This document shows, one piece after another, positions 23,127-31,530 of a stretch of DNA of 64,000 bases. Positions within the stretch are counted from its first letter, which is position 1. Every line of letters begins with the position of its first letter. The position numbers and the translations under genes are program-made. Source of the DNA: Candidatus Phyllobacterium onerii. GTDB lineage: Bacteria; Pseudomonadota; Alphaproteobacteria; Rhizobiales; Rhizobiaceae. The stretch covers positions 34,405 through 98,404 of the forward strand of contig NZ_JAQMHX010000017.1 in NCBI RefSeq assembly GCF_028331445.1, read 5' to 3'. The notes beneath the pieces are model-generated. The model was not told where the DNA came from. It made no database searches and saw nothing but the letters and a program-made list of their open reading frames with translations.

Positions 23127-24161
23127 TTGCCAAAGACAAAGTTAAATCAACCACAGAATATTGCGCTCTCTGCCGTTATTCCTTGCTACAATGAAGTGGA
23201 CGGCATCGATGAGCTCTATCGACGCGTGACCGCGGCGTGTCAGCAACAAGTTGGCCAGTCCTACGAGATTGTCCTCGTCATCGATGGTGCGACAGACGGC
23301 ACCCGCCAGGCGGTCTTCAGTTTGGCCGCAACAGACCCTCACCTCGTTGCAGTCGATCTTGCCCGCAATTATGGCCATCAAATTGCGCTCAGCGCCGGCC
23401 TGGATATCTGTCGTGGCCAAAGAATTCTTATTCTCGATGCCGATCTGCAGGATCCCCCGGAACTTGTCGGCCAAATGATGGCCAAGATGGATGAGGGCTA
23501 TGATGTCGTCTATGGCCAACGCCTGAAACGAGAGGGAGAAAGCTGGTTCAAACTCGCTTCGGCGGCGATGTTTTATCGGTTGTTGCGCAAGATGGTCGAC
23601 GTGGATATTGCTCCCGACACCGGCGATTTCCGCCTGATGAGCCGCAGGACCCTTAATCATCTGAATTCGATGCCGGAGCGCTATCGCTTCATTCGCGGAA
23701 TGGTCAGCTGGATTGGCTTGAAGCAAGTCGCATTCCCCTATGAAAGGTGCCGGCGCTTTGCAGGCACCACACATTATCCCTTCAAGAAAATGCTCTTGCT
23801 GGCAATGGACGCAATGACGAGCTTTTCCATCGCTCCGCTTCGCTTCGCGTCTCATCTCGGCATGATCTTCGGGATCCTTGGACTTTTCGCGTTGGGTTAC
23901 ACTTTCTGTTCCTGGATTGCCGGGAACGTTTTGCCTGGCTGGACCAGTCTGGCAGCCATAGTCCTCATACTTGGCAGCGTTCAGCTTCTGGTGCTCGGTA
24001 TTTTTGGCGAGTATCTCGGGCGGATGTACATGGAGACGAAACGGCGTCCACTTTACCTCGTCAATGAGATCGTCTCTTACGACGCGGTTAGCGCTCGCCA
24101 AGATCTACCCATCCATCGTCTGCAGGAACGAGTGAAGGAGGTCGTCCATGCTCGAGGCTGA
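23127..24161 (+). CDS. GT2 glycosyltransferase, GtrB/dolichol-phosphate mannosyltransferase type
   Basis: The 344-residue protein has an N-terminal GT-A domain with AVIPCYNEVDGIDELYRR, VIDGATDGT and the metal-binding DADLQDPPEL. Then come GDFRLMSRR and FIRGMVSWIGLKQ, and two C-terminal membrane helices. This matches GtrB/Dpm1-type enzymes, which transfer a sugar from a nucleotide donor to a polyprenyl phosphate on the cytoplasmic face. The start is a TTG at 23127 with GGGGTAAGGG upstream. It overlaps the methyltransferase gene by 14 bases and is the first of four tightly packed genes ending with a large membrane protein. The likely product is a lipid-linked sugar for cell-surface decoration. 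Confidence 0.9.
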   Translation: MPKTKLNQPQNIALSAVIPCYNEVDGIDELYRRVTAACQQQVGQSYEIVLVIDGATDGTRQAVFSLAATDPHLVAVDLARNYGHQIALSAGLDICRGQRILILDADLQDPPELVGQMMAKMDEGYDVVYGQRLKREGESWFKLASAAMFYRLLRKMVDVDIAPDTGDFRLMSRRTLNHLNSMPERYRFIRGMVSWIGLKQVAFPYERCRRFAGTTHYPFKKMLLLAMDAMTSFSIAPLRFASHLGMIFGILGLFALGYTFCSWIAGNVLPGWTSLAAIVLILGSVQLLVLGIFGEYLGRMYMETKRRPLYLVNEIVSYDAVSARQDLPIHRLQERVKEVVHARG

Positions 24162-24849
24162 ATTTGACCAGTTCGCGTCGGAGTATCACCCGCAACACGC
24201 CGCCAGCATTCGTCTGAGCGGTGAAACTCCGGATTTCTTTGCCAAGTACAAGATTGACGACGTTGCTGCCGTACTCGCAGCCGCGGGTGTCAAACCACGA
24301 CGCATACTCGATTTCGGCGGCGGTGTGGGCAATGCACTGGGCTATCTCAAAGCTGCGTTTCCCGAGAGCGAAATAGTGTTGCTGGACCCCTCTTCGCAAT
24401 CCCTCGATATCGCTCAGAAGCGGTTTCCCGGCCAAGCGCACTTCCAGCAATTCGATGGCAGAACGATCCCGTATGACAATGGACATTTCGACCTGGTATT
24501 TGTTGCGTGCGTTTTTCACCATATCCCCGGTGATCTCCATTTAGGCCTTCTCCAGGAAATCAGCAGGGTTTTGACGACGGGCGGAAACTTCTTTCTCTTC
24601 GAGCACAATCCGTGGAACCCGCTCACCTTGCATGCTGTGCGCAATTGTCCGTTCGACGAGAACGCAGTTCTTATCAAGGCGAAAGATATGCGCGCAGAGA
24701 TCGCCGAAGCGGGCCTCTCCAGATCACGCATCGTTTACCGCATCTTTTTTCCGCGTCTGTTGGCACGGCTGCGGTCGCTCGAGCGCCATTTCGCCAAAGT
24801 TCCGATCGGAGCGCAGTATTATGTTCACGCGGTCAAATCGTCCATTTGA
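24148..24849 (+). CDS. SAM-dependent methyltransferase (class I)
   Basis: The 233-residue protein has a class I methyltransferase fold: ILDFGGGVGNALGYLKAAF is the SAM-binding motif I, EIVLLDPSSQSLDIAQ motif II, and LVFVACVFHHIPGDLH the later acidic/aromatic stretch. It is encoded overlapping both the GT2 gene upstream (14 bases) and the GtrA gene downstream (29 bases), so it belongs to the same operon. A plausible role is methylation of the transferred sugar or of a lipid intermediate. The acceptor cannot be deduced, and small-molecule methylation is also possible. Confidence 0.85.
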   Translation: MLEAEFDQFASEYHPQHAASIRLSGETPDFFAKYKIDDVAAVLAAAGVKPRRILDFGGGVGNALGYLKAAFPESEIVLLDPSSQSLDIAQKRFPGQAHFQQFDGRTIPYDNGHFDLVFVACVFHHIPGDLHLGLLQEISRVLTTGGNFFLFEHNPWNPLTLHAVRNCPFDENAVLIKAKDMRAEIAEAGLSRSRIVYRIFFPRLLARLRSLERHFAKVPIGAQYYVHAVKSSI

Positions 24850-25276
24850 CTATTTGCAGATCGTGCGTTTCGCGTCCGTTGGCGTTCTGAACACCGCGTT
24901 CGGATACACTATAATTCTGTTTGCCCTTTGGCTTGGAAATGGCGACGTCGTTTCGAACTTGATCGGCTACGCTGCAGGTCTTGTCTTGAGTTTTGGCCTC
25001 AACAACCGGTGGACCTTCGGGAACAAACAAAATGCGTCGCCAAACGTCATCGCAAGATACGTCGCAACGTTTCTGGTGGCCTATGCGGTCAATCTTGGAA
25101 TTGTTCTCGCGGCGCGTTCAACAGGACTGATGGACGGCCCGGTGATTCATCTGCTGGGCATTTGTGCCTATACAATCCTTTTCTACCTGGGATCAGTCTA
25201 TTTCGTGTTTGCAGAAAACACACCAATTTCGATTATAAATCGGCATGCAATCAACGGAAGAAGTGAGCCCCGATAG
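24821..25276 (+). CDS. GtrA-family membrane protein (putative lipid-linked sugar flippase)
   Basis: The 151-residue protein has four predicted membrane helices and GtrA-family motifs: IVRFASVGVLNTAFGYTIIL near the start and SFGLNNRWTFGNKQN in the first third. GtrA proteins are thought to flip polyprenyl-linked glucose or another sugar across the membrane, working with a GtrB. The ATG at 24821 lies inside the end of the methyltransferase gene. Its stop is directly followed by the ATG of the next gene. Together with the upstream GT2 protein this makes a GtrA/GtrB-like pair, with the third, serotype-specific transferase position taken by the large membrane protein. Confidence 0.85.
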   Translation: MFTRSNRPFDYLQIVRFASVGVLNTAFGYTIILFALWLGNGDVVSNLIGYAAGLVLSFGLNNRWTFGNKQNASPNVIARYVATFLVAYAVNLGIVLAARSTGLMDGPVIHLLGICAYTILFYLGSVYFVFAENTPISIINRHAINGRSEPR

Positions 25277-26779
25277 ATGGTCGAAGACACCTACAGCACC
25301 CGAGCGCCAGCCGTTTCAGGCTCCTCGATCGCCGACGACCAGCGCGTCAGGCTGCTCTTCTGTTTGGTTGTCGCAATTTTCAAAGCGGCAACGCTGATTT
25401 ACGCCGCTGGCGGGCTTTTGCAGGATCCTGATAATTGGTGGCACGTGCGGGTCGGTTTGGACATGCTGTCAAGCGGCACGGTTCCCACGGTCGACACTTA
25501 TTCCTATACTTTTGCCGGCAGTCCCTGGATAGCAAAGGAATGGCTTGGGCAGATACTGTTTGCGCTTGCCTATTCGCTGAATGGCTGGAACGGGGTCACA
25601 TTATTGACCCTCGCCATGATCACGTTAACAGTTTTCCTCCTTGCATGGTATCTCAGCGCCTCCTTTAAACCGACGGTAGCGTTCGGCCTGACATTCCTCC
25701 TCTCGCTCCTCATCAATCCGATCCTGACAGCACGTCCGCTCGTCTTCACACTTCCCATCATCATCATCTGGACTGCGGAGCTTTTCCAGGCTTCGCGCAG
25801 GGAGCAAGCACCACCATTGTGGTTGCTGCCGCTCCTATGCCTTTGGGCGAATCTCCACGCAACATTCACATTCGGATTCATTATCGCGGCATTCGCGGGC
25901 CTGGATTTTCTGGCGCGGACTCGCCTGACGAAGCCGGGTCTCCTCGGCAGATGGGTGGCCTTTGGGATGCTTTGCCCCGTCGTGACCTTGCTCAACCCTT
26001 ACGGCATCAAGGCCATCCTCGCGACCTTTTCAGTTGCCTACGGCAACGAGGCCGTGGCCTATATCGACGAATGGCAGCCCTTCAACGCCTCGGATTCTTA
26101 CCTTATGGAGGCGTTCCTCCTGGTAGCTCTTCTCGGGCTGCTCGTCTCTCGAGTGCAAATCGGATGGCCAAAAGCACTATTTCTCCTCTTCAATCTGCAT
26201 CTCCTCCTCACGCATCAGCGCTTTGCCTATCTGTTTGTTCTGCTGGTACCGCTCGTTCTTGCGGCAGAAATCGGTGAACAATTCTCTTGGGTCTCGGCCC
26301 ACAAATGGGCCAAGGGGCATCTCGACCGCCTGGAGCAATTTCTTGCCGGCCATTTTCACTCGATTTCAGCAGCGATCGGCATATTGATCGTGTCTACGGC
26401 TGCAATATTCTCCTCGGTTTCAGGGGTCGAACCAAGCCCGAAGACATCGGCAAAAGGTGCGCTCGCATTTGCCCAGCAGCACAATCTGTCCGGGAACGTC
26501 CTCAATTCCTACAATTTTGGCGGCACTCTGATTTTTCATGGAATCAAGACATTCATCGACGGCCGTACCGATCAGCTCTTTCTGAATGGCTTCATGAAGA
26601 AAACTATGTCAGCGGGCAACAGTGGTGGAAAACCGATTTTAGAAGAACAGATGAAGACCTATGCAATCGGTTGGGCATTGCTGGCAACTGGCGACAGCCG
26701 CATCCCTTTCTTCAACGAATTAACCGGCTGGCGACGTGCGTATTCCGATGAGAACGCCGTCATCTTCATCCGGGAATGA
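25277..26779 (+). CDS. Polytopic membrane protein, GT-C-like, probably a lipid-linked sugar transferase
   Basis: The 500-residue protein has about 10-12 hydrophobic segments. An early luminal loop, LLQDPDNWWHVRVGLDML, is followed by TVDTYSYTFAGSPWIAKEWL, a pattern seen in uncharacterised membrane proteins with a GT-C-like layout that carry acidic residues in the first periplasmic loop. A soluble C-terminal part (NVLNSYNFGGTLIFHGIKTF) follows the last helix. It starts at the base after the GtrA stop, so it is translationally coupled. By position it would transfer the flipped sugar to a surface polymer or protein. I cannot name a substrate or a characterised relative. Confidence 0.75.
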   Translation: MVEDTYSTRAPAVSGSSIADDQRVRLLFCLVVAIFKAATLIYAAGGLLQDPDNWWHVRVGLDMLSSGTVPTVDTYSYTFAGSPWIAKEWLGQILFALAYSLNGWNGVTLLTLAMITLTVFLLAWYLSASFKPTVAFGLTFLLSLLINPILTARPLVFTLPIIIIWTAELFQASRREQAPPLWLLPLLCLWANLHATFTFGFIIAAFAGLDFLARTRLTKPGLLGRWVAFGMLCPVVTLLNPYGIKAILATFSVAYGNEAVAYIDEWQPFNASDSYLMEAFLLVALLGLLVSRVQIGWPKALFLLFNLHLLLTHQRFAYLFVLLVPLVLAAEIGEQFSWVSAHKWAKGHLDRLEQFLAGHFHSISAAIGILIVSTAAIFSSVSGVEPSPKTSAKGALAFAQQHNLSGNVLNSYNFGGTLIFHGIKTFIDGRTDQLFLNGFMKKTMSAGNSGGKPILEEQMKTYAIGWALLATGDSRIPFFNELTGWRRAYSDENAVIFIRE

Positions 26780-26855
26780 TGAGCCGCGTGTCATTTCGCG
26801 CGCAATAATGTAGACACTCCCTGTAGACCAAGGAATATTCGGATAACTTTAATGA

Positions 26856-27083
26856 CGAGTTTCTACTGTTCCCGCAGATGTGACAACGGACACCCGCACT
26901 GGCCTCAGCCATTACACCGTCCGCGTGACCATCACTCCCGCCGAGGTCGCACGACTTGGCGCAATCAAACTTGTACCGGGAATGCCCGTCGAAACATTTA
27001 TCAAGACTGGCGACAGGAGCATCGCATCCTATTTCATCAAGCCAATGATAGATCAGGCAAAGCGCGCCTTCCGTGAGGGTTGA
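26856..27083 (+). pseudogene. C-terminal fragment of an HlyD-type type I secretion adaptor
   Basis: The frame from 26856, just after an in-frame TGA at 26853, encodes about 75 residues ending at 27083. They match the C-terminal end of HlyD/PrsE membrane-fusion proteins: VSTVPADVTTDTRTGLSHYT, then RLGAIKLVPGMPVETFIKTG. The coiled-coil, lipoyl and membrane-anchor parts, about 350 residues, are absent, so this cannot work as an adaptor. The nearest start codon in frame is GTG at 26880. It marks the edge of a deletion or insertion between the glycosylation cluster and the amino-acid transporter. Confidence 0.75.
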
Positions 27084-27121
27084 CCAACGAGGTGTTGAAG
27101 CACACTAGAGTATATGCACTG

Positions 27122-27895
27122 TCAAATGCCCTCGCCATGCGTGTGGCCTTCATGTGTCAGCGTAGCAATGAAGCGCTTGGTGCGCTCTCGTTTCGGTTTG
27201 GTGAAGATATCCCGCGAGGAACCGGTTTCAACGACCACGCCACCATCCAACACGATCACCTCATTGGCAATCCGTGAGGCCAGTCGAAGATCGTGCGTCG
27301 CCATGACCATCGTCGTACCTTCACGCGCCAGCTGCGCAAGCACATCGACCACCTCCCCTGAGAGCTCAGGATCCAGCGCTGACGTCGGCTCATCACATAG
27401 AAGAACTTTGGGTGAAGGGGCCAGCGCCCGGGCGATTGCCACACGCTGCTGCTGTCCGCCGGAGAGCGTCGATGGCCAGACCTCCGCCTTATGCGCAAGG
27501 CCAACCTTCTCAAGCAATGCCATTGCCCGCTCCTTCGCTTGGTCCTTCGGCCATTTGAGGACTGTGGTCAGCCCTTCCGTGACGTTCTCGATAACCGTAC
27601 GATGCGGAAACAACTGGAAGTTTTGAAATACCATTCCGGTATGACGGCGCAGCAGTTGAATCTGCTTTATGCCCTTTCGAACACCGGGTTGAAATTCCAG
27701 CCGGTCGCCAGCGATTTCAACCGATCCAGATGTCGGTATCTCCAGAAGGTTTATGCAGCGCAGAAGCGTGCTCTTGCCACCCCCGGAAGGGCCGACAAGC
27801 GCCATGACCGAGCCTTCGGCCACGCTCAAGGAAACATTATCAAGCACTGTGTGGTCGCCAAACCGCTTCTCGATATTTTTTAGTTCGACCATCAT
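27122..27895 (-). CDS. Amino-acid ABC transporter ATP-binding protein (cystine/polar amino-acid type)
   Basis: The 257-residue protein is an ABC ATPase with Walker A GPSGGGKST, signature LSGGQQQR and Walker B VLLCDEPTSALDPE, in the HisP/GlnQ/TcyN group that drives polar amino-acid import. Two adjacent ATG codons begin the gene, the first at 27895, overlapping the permease stop in the ATGATG/TGA arrangement. It is the last gene of a leftward binding protein-permease-ATPase operon. The close association with a trans-sulfuration enzyme operon upstream suggests that cystine or another sulfur amino acid is carried. Confidence 0.93.
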   Translation of the reverse strand: MMVELKNIEKRFGDHTVLDNVSLSVAEGSVMALVGPSGGGKSTLLRCINLLEIPTSGSVEIAGDRLEFQPGVRKGIKQIQLLRRHTGMVFQNFQLFPHRTVIENVTEGLTTVLKWPKDQAKERAMALLEKVGLAHKAEVWPSTLSGGQQQRVAIARALAPSPKVLLCDEPTSALDPELSGEVVDVLAQLAREGTTMVMATHDLRLASRIANEVIVLDGGVVVETGSSRDIFTKPKRERTKRFIATLTHEGHTHGEGI

Positions 27896-28572
27896 GACCC
27901 TGCCTCCAGGAAGCCACCGTAGCGATTGAGGCGTGTCTCAAGCCGCGCTTGCAGCGACGACAGGACCGAACTCAAGGCGAGATAAATAAGTGCCGCTTCA
28001 ACATACAGAATGAGCGGTTCATACGTGGTAGCAACAATGCGCTGCGCCGCTTGGAAGAGCTCCGGCACAGTGATGGCCGCCGCAAGTGAAGTGTCTTTGA
28101 CGAGAGAAATAAAGGTGTTCGATAGCGGTGGAACAGCCACGCGCGCTGCTTGGGGCAAAATAGTCCGCTGCATTGCCTGGCGCCAGTTCATGCCGATCGA
28201 GTATGCAGCCTCCCACTGGCCCTTGGGCACCGACGATATGACGGCCCGGAGAATTTCGGATGTATAGGCACCGATGTTCAAGGTGAACCCGATTAGCGCT
28301 GCCGTGAACGCGTCAAGCACAATACCGACGCTCGGCAGGCCGTAGAATATCAGGAAAAGTTGCACCAGCAGCGGCGTGCCCCGAATGATCCACACGTAGA
28401 ACTTGACGATCGCGGCAAACGGAGTTGGTGCGAAAAGCCGAACAAGCGCAGCTATAAGACCGACGGTAAGCCCAAGCGCGAATGACAACAGCGTCAGCGG
28501 AATGGTGAAAATCAAACCCGCCCACAATAGCGACGGAAGCGATTCGAGCATCAATGACAACCAATGTGTCAA
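27892..28572 (-). CDS. Amino-acid ABC transporter permease
   Basis: The roughly 226-residue permease has five hydrophobic segments and the HisM/TcyL-type pattern: FYVWIIRGTPLLVQLFLIFY and the EAA loop EAAYSIGMNWRQAMQRTILP, which contacts the ATPase. It supports uptake of a polar amino acid, perhaps cystine. The start is uncertain: a TTG at 28572 has GGGGAG upstream with 7 bases of spacing, other TTG codons extend to 28593, and an ATG lies at 28551. It overlaps the downstream ATPase gene by 4 bases. Confidence 0.9.
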   Translation of the reverse strand: MTHWLSLMLESLPSLLWAGLIFTIPLTLLSFALGLTVGLIAALVRLFAPTPFAAIVKFYVWIIRGTPLLVQLFLIFYGLPSVGIVLDAFTAALIGFTLNIGAYTSEILRAVISSVPKGQWEAAYSIGMNWRQAMQRTILPQAARVAVPPLSNTFISLVKDTSLAAAITVPELFQAAQRIVATTYEPLILYVEAALIYLALSSVLSSLQARLETRLNRYGGFLEAGS

Positions 28573-28594
28573 AATCGTTCTCCCCAACAACAAA

Positions 28595-28618
28595 GGCAGG
28601 GAACGAGAGCCCCCTGCC
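28595..28618 (-). terminator. Hairpin between the binding-protein and permease genes
   Basis: GGCAGGG and CCCTGCC (28595-28601 and 28612-28618) form a 7-bp stem that, on the minus strand, is followed by TTTGTTG. It lies just after the binding-protein gene and before the permease, a usual place for an attenuator that keeps the binding protein more abundant than the membrane components. Confidence 0.55.
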
Positions 28619-28658
28619 CTTTTAGAGCGTATATCGTGTCAGTCGTAAATGACTGGAG

Positions 28659-29429
28659 TTACTGCGAAACGTCCTGGCCGAAATATTTGTCGGCAATCTG
28701 CTTGTATGTGCCGTCAGCTTTGATCGCTTCCAGAGCCTTGTTAATGGCAGCGAGCAGATCCGGTTCACCCTTGCGGATGATGATGCCGGAGAAATCGGCA
28801 TTCTCCTGCTGCGCAGCAATCTTCACATTGGCGTCAGGCTTATGTTTCTTGAAATCGAGAAAGGATAGGCTGTCATTGATTGTCGCGTCGGCACGGCCAT
28901 TGAGGACCAACTGGATCGACTGGTCGAAACCGTCTGTTCCAACCAGCTCTGCACCGGCTTCCTGGGCGATCTTGCCGAAATTGCTGGAGAGCGATTGCGC
29001 AGACTTCTTGCCCTTTAAATCAGCAAAGCCCTTGATCTCCTCATTGTCGCTCTTGACGATCAAAACGGCCTTTGAAGCGATATAAGGCTCGGAGAAATCA
29101 TACTTTTGCTTCCGCGCCTCGGTGATGCCAACCTGATTGATGACCGTGTCATAGCGGTTGGCGTCGAGACCGGCGATCAGGCCATCCCATTTGCCTTCGA
29201 GGAACTCGGGCTTGACGCCGAGATTTTTGGCAATCGCCTCACCGATCTCCACATCGAAACCGACGAGCTTGCCCGAGGCATCATGATAGGTGAACGGCGC
29301 GTAGGTGCCTTCCGTGCCGATCTTGAGAACGCCTGCCGCCTTGATCTGCTCAAGATTGGACGCGCCTTGTGCCTGGGCAGGCACGATTGCGAGGGCACTG
29401 ACGACGAGAAGTGATTTCAACCAGTTCAT
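28659..29429 (-). CDS. Amino-acid ABC transporter substrate-binding protein (cystine-binding type)
   Basis: The 256-residue protein has a signal peptide (MNWLKSLLVVSALAIVPAQA) and a family-3 solute-binding domain: LKIGTEGTYAPFTYHDASGK, LVGFDVEIGEAIAKNLGVK, then EARKQKYDFSEPY and NGRADATINDSLSFLDF. The pattern is closest to cystine-binding TcyA/FliY proteins. It captures the amino acid in the periplasm for the permease and ATPase encoded downstream. The ATG at 29429 gives a standard signal peptide; a longer frame to 29534 would add an arginine-rich, unlikely extension. Confidence 0.92.
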   Translation of the reverse strand: MNWLKSLLVVSALAIVPAQAQGASNLEQIKAAGVLKIGTEGTYAPFTYHDASGKLVGFDVEIGEAIAKNLGVKPEFLEGKWDGLIAGLDANRYDTVINQVGITEARKQKYDFSEPYIASKAVLIVKSDNEEIKGFADLKGKKSAQSLSSNFGKIAQEAGAELVGTDGFDQSIQLVLNGRADATINDSLSFLDFKKHKPDANVKIAAQQENADFSGIIIRKGEPDLLAAINKALEAIKADGTYKQIADKYFGQDVSQ

Positions 29430-29606
29430 TGTGTTTCCATCCGTTTGTAATTTGCTTTGGGCGTGATCGGAAAGTGCCACTTTGCCGTGGCGCTGTATAG
29501 GCATTCGACGCCGCCGCCAGGAGCAGACCGGCAAATTTATACCAGATTTCGGTTCAATGCAGGAATTTTATTCCGTCGGAAGTCGCGAACAATTATCCGG
29601 ATTCTT

Positions 29607-30674
29607 CTATGCGATCCGCAAGCCGGTCACGCCGTGGAAGAGATGCACATCTGCGGCTTTGATACCGAGCCCAATCGCGTCCCCAGGGCCACGATCCGTG
29701 CGGCCCATGGCGAAGATGCAGACCTGCTTATCGGCGAGTTTGGTATAAAACTGCGTCGAGAGACCGAGCGGCTCTATCACCTCGATCTTCGCCTTCAGCC
29801 CCTCACCACCGACCTCGATATTTTCCGGGCGTATGCCAACGGTCACCCGGTCGCCATCCTCCACCTTGAGTTCAGGACGCAAGGCGATCATCTGACCGTC
29901 GGTGAGCTCTGCTGCAACCTTCTTCCCCTCACGGCTGACAACGGCGGGAAGGAAGTTCATACCTGGCGAACCGATGAACCCGGCCACGAACAGGTTAGCC
30001 GGATGATCATAAAGTTCGAGTGGGGTTCCAACCTGCTGGATGACACCGTCATGCATGACGACGATGCGATCGGCCATCGTCATGGCTTCCACCTGATCGT
30101 GCGTGACGTAGACCGATGTGGTCTTCAACTGCTGATGCAAAGCCTTGATTTCTGTCCGCATATGGACGCGGAGCTTGGCATCGAGGTTCGACAGGGGCTC
30201 GTCGAACAGGAACACCTTCGGATCGCGCACGATGGCACGGCCCATGGCGACACGCTGGCGCTGGCCGCCGGAAAGCTGACGTGGAAGGCGCTGCAGCAAT
30301 ACGTCAAGTCCCAGACGCTTGGCTGCACTGCCGACGCGGTTCATGACGAGTTCCTTTGCCGTCTTGCGCAGCAGCAGGCTGAAGCCCATATTCGACGCCA
30401 CATCCATATGCGGGTAAAGCGCATAGGACTGGAACACCATGGCGATATCGCGATCCTTTGGCGCCACGTCATTGACGACACGCTCGCCAATTTTGATCTC
30501 CCCAGCCGAAATTTCCTCAAGCCCGGCGATCATACGCAAAAGAGTGGACTTGCCACAGCCGGAGGGTCCGACGAGAACGACGAACTCGCCATCGGCGATC
30601 GAGAGGTCCACTGCCGACAGCACATTCATGGCGCCATAGTTTTTCTGGACATTGGAGATTGTGACGGAGGCCAT
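29607..30674 (-). CDS. ABC transporter ATP-binding protein, UgpC/MsmK/MalK type
   Basis: The 355-residue protein has an ATPase domain (Walker A GPSGCGKSTL, signature LSGGQRQR, Walker B VFLFDEPLSNLDAKLR, switch THDQ) and the C-terminal OB-like regulatory domain of the UgpC/MalK family (ALRPELK, VGIRPENIEV). It powers carbohydrate-type importers. It is the last gene of a leftward operon with a binding protein (32570) and two permeases, and starts 7 bases after the permease stop. The presence of a trans-sulfuration enzyme in the same operon raises doubt that a simple sugar is the substrate. Confidence 0.93.
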   Translation of the reverse strand: MASVTISNVQKNYGAMNVLSAVDLSIADGEFVVLVGPSGCGKSTLLRMIAGLEEISAGEIKIGERVVNDVAPKDRDIAMVFQSYALYPHMDVASNMGFSLLLRKTAKELVMNRVGSAAKRLGLDVLLQRLPRQLSGGQRQRVAMGRAIVRDPKVFLFDEPLSNLDAKLRVHMRTEIKALHQQLKTTSVYVTHDQVEAMTMADRIVVMHDGVIQQVGTPLELYDHPANLFVAGFIGSPGMNFLPAVVSREGKKVAAELTDGQMIALRPELKVEDGDRVTVGIRPENIEVGGEGLKAKIEVIEPLGLSTQFYTKLADKQVCIFAMGRTDRGPGDAIGLGIKAADVHLFHGVTGLRIA

Positions 30675-30681
30675 CGATTTG

Positions 30682-31530
30682 TTATCCCTTGACTGCGCCA
30701 GCGGTCAGACCGGTGACGAGATATCGTTGCAGGAAGGCGAAGAACAGGCATGCGGGGATGAGTGCCAGCACTGAAGCCGCCATCATCTGACCCCAGTCGA
30801 CCGCAAATTTGCCGATGAAGGTCAAAAGCCCGACGGCGAAGGTCTTCTGGCTGTCGCTGCTGATAAGCATCAGTGCGAAAAGCAATTCGCTCCACGCGGC
30901 GGTGAAGACGAAGCCGAGCGTCGCGCCCATCCCAGGCAATGTCAGCGGGATGATGACCTTGCGCAGCGCCTGTGAACGGCTGCAACCATCGATCATCGCG
31001 GCCTCTTCCAGGTCCTTCGGAATGCCATCGAAGAATGACTGCATCAGGAAGGTCGCAAAGGCGATGTTGAAAGCGATGTAGATGATGATGAGGCCCGTCA
31101 GGCTATTGGTAAGCCCCAACTGACCCATGATGCGATAGATCGGCGGGATCACCATGACCAACGGGAAGGTCTGGGTTAAAAGCAGCGTTACCGCGACAGT
31201 GGTTTTGCCCCGGAAGGAAAACCGGGACATGGCATAGCCGGCTGTGGAAGCGACGATCGTGACGAGTACGGCCGTAATCACCGAAACAATCACGCTGTTC
31301 ATGAAATAACGCGGGAAATCCGTGGCTCGCAATACGGTCTTGTAGTTCTCCCACGTCGAGATGGAAGGCCACAAGGTTATGCCCTCTGAATAGAGCAATG
31401 ACTGCGGCGTGACCGAAATCTTCAGCGTCCAGAACAGAGGAAACAGAGCAAAAATGACGTAGGCACCGACCGCGGCGTAAAGGCCGATACCGCCGAGAAT
31501 ACGGGCGTTGCGAGAGCGTCCTGCGATCAT
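30682..31530 (-). CDS. Sugar-type ABC transporter permease (MalG family)
   Basis: The 282-residue permease has six hydrophobic segments and a MalG-type EAA loop, DLEEAAMIDGCSRSQALRKV, followed by a C-terminal LTAGAVKG, the usual ending of this family. It forms the membrane channel with the MalF-type partner at 31527. The ATG at 31530 overlaps the partner's stop (ATGA), showing coupling. Substrate is unknown; the operon pairs it with a trans-sulfuration enzyme. Confidence 0.93.
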   Translation of the reverse strand: MIAGRSRNARILGGIGLYAAVGAYVIFALFPLFWTLKISVTPQSLLYSEGITLWPSISTWENYKTVLRATDFPRYFMNSVIVSVITAVLVTIVASTAGYAMSRFSFRGKTTVAVTLLLTQTFPLVMVIPPIYRIMGQLGLTNSLTGLIIIYIAFNIAFATFLMQSFFDGIPKDLEEAAMIDGCSRSQALRKVIIPLTLPGMGATLGFVFTAAWSELLFALMLISSDSQKTFAVGLLTFIGKFAVDWGQMMAASVLALIPACLFFAFLQRYLVTGLTAGAVKG

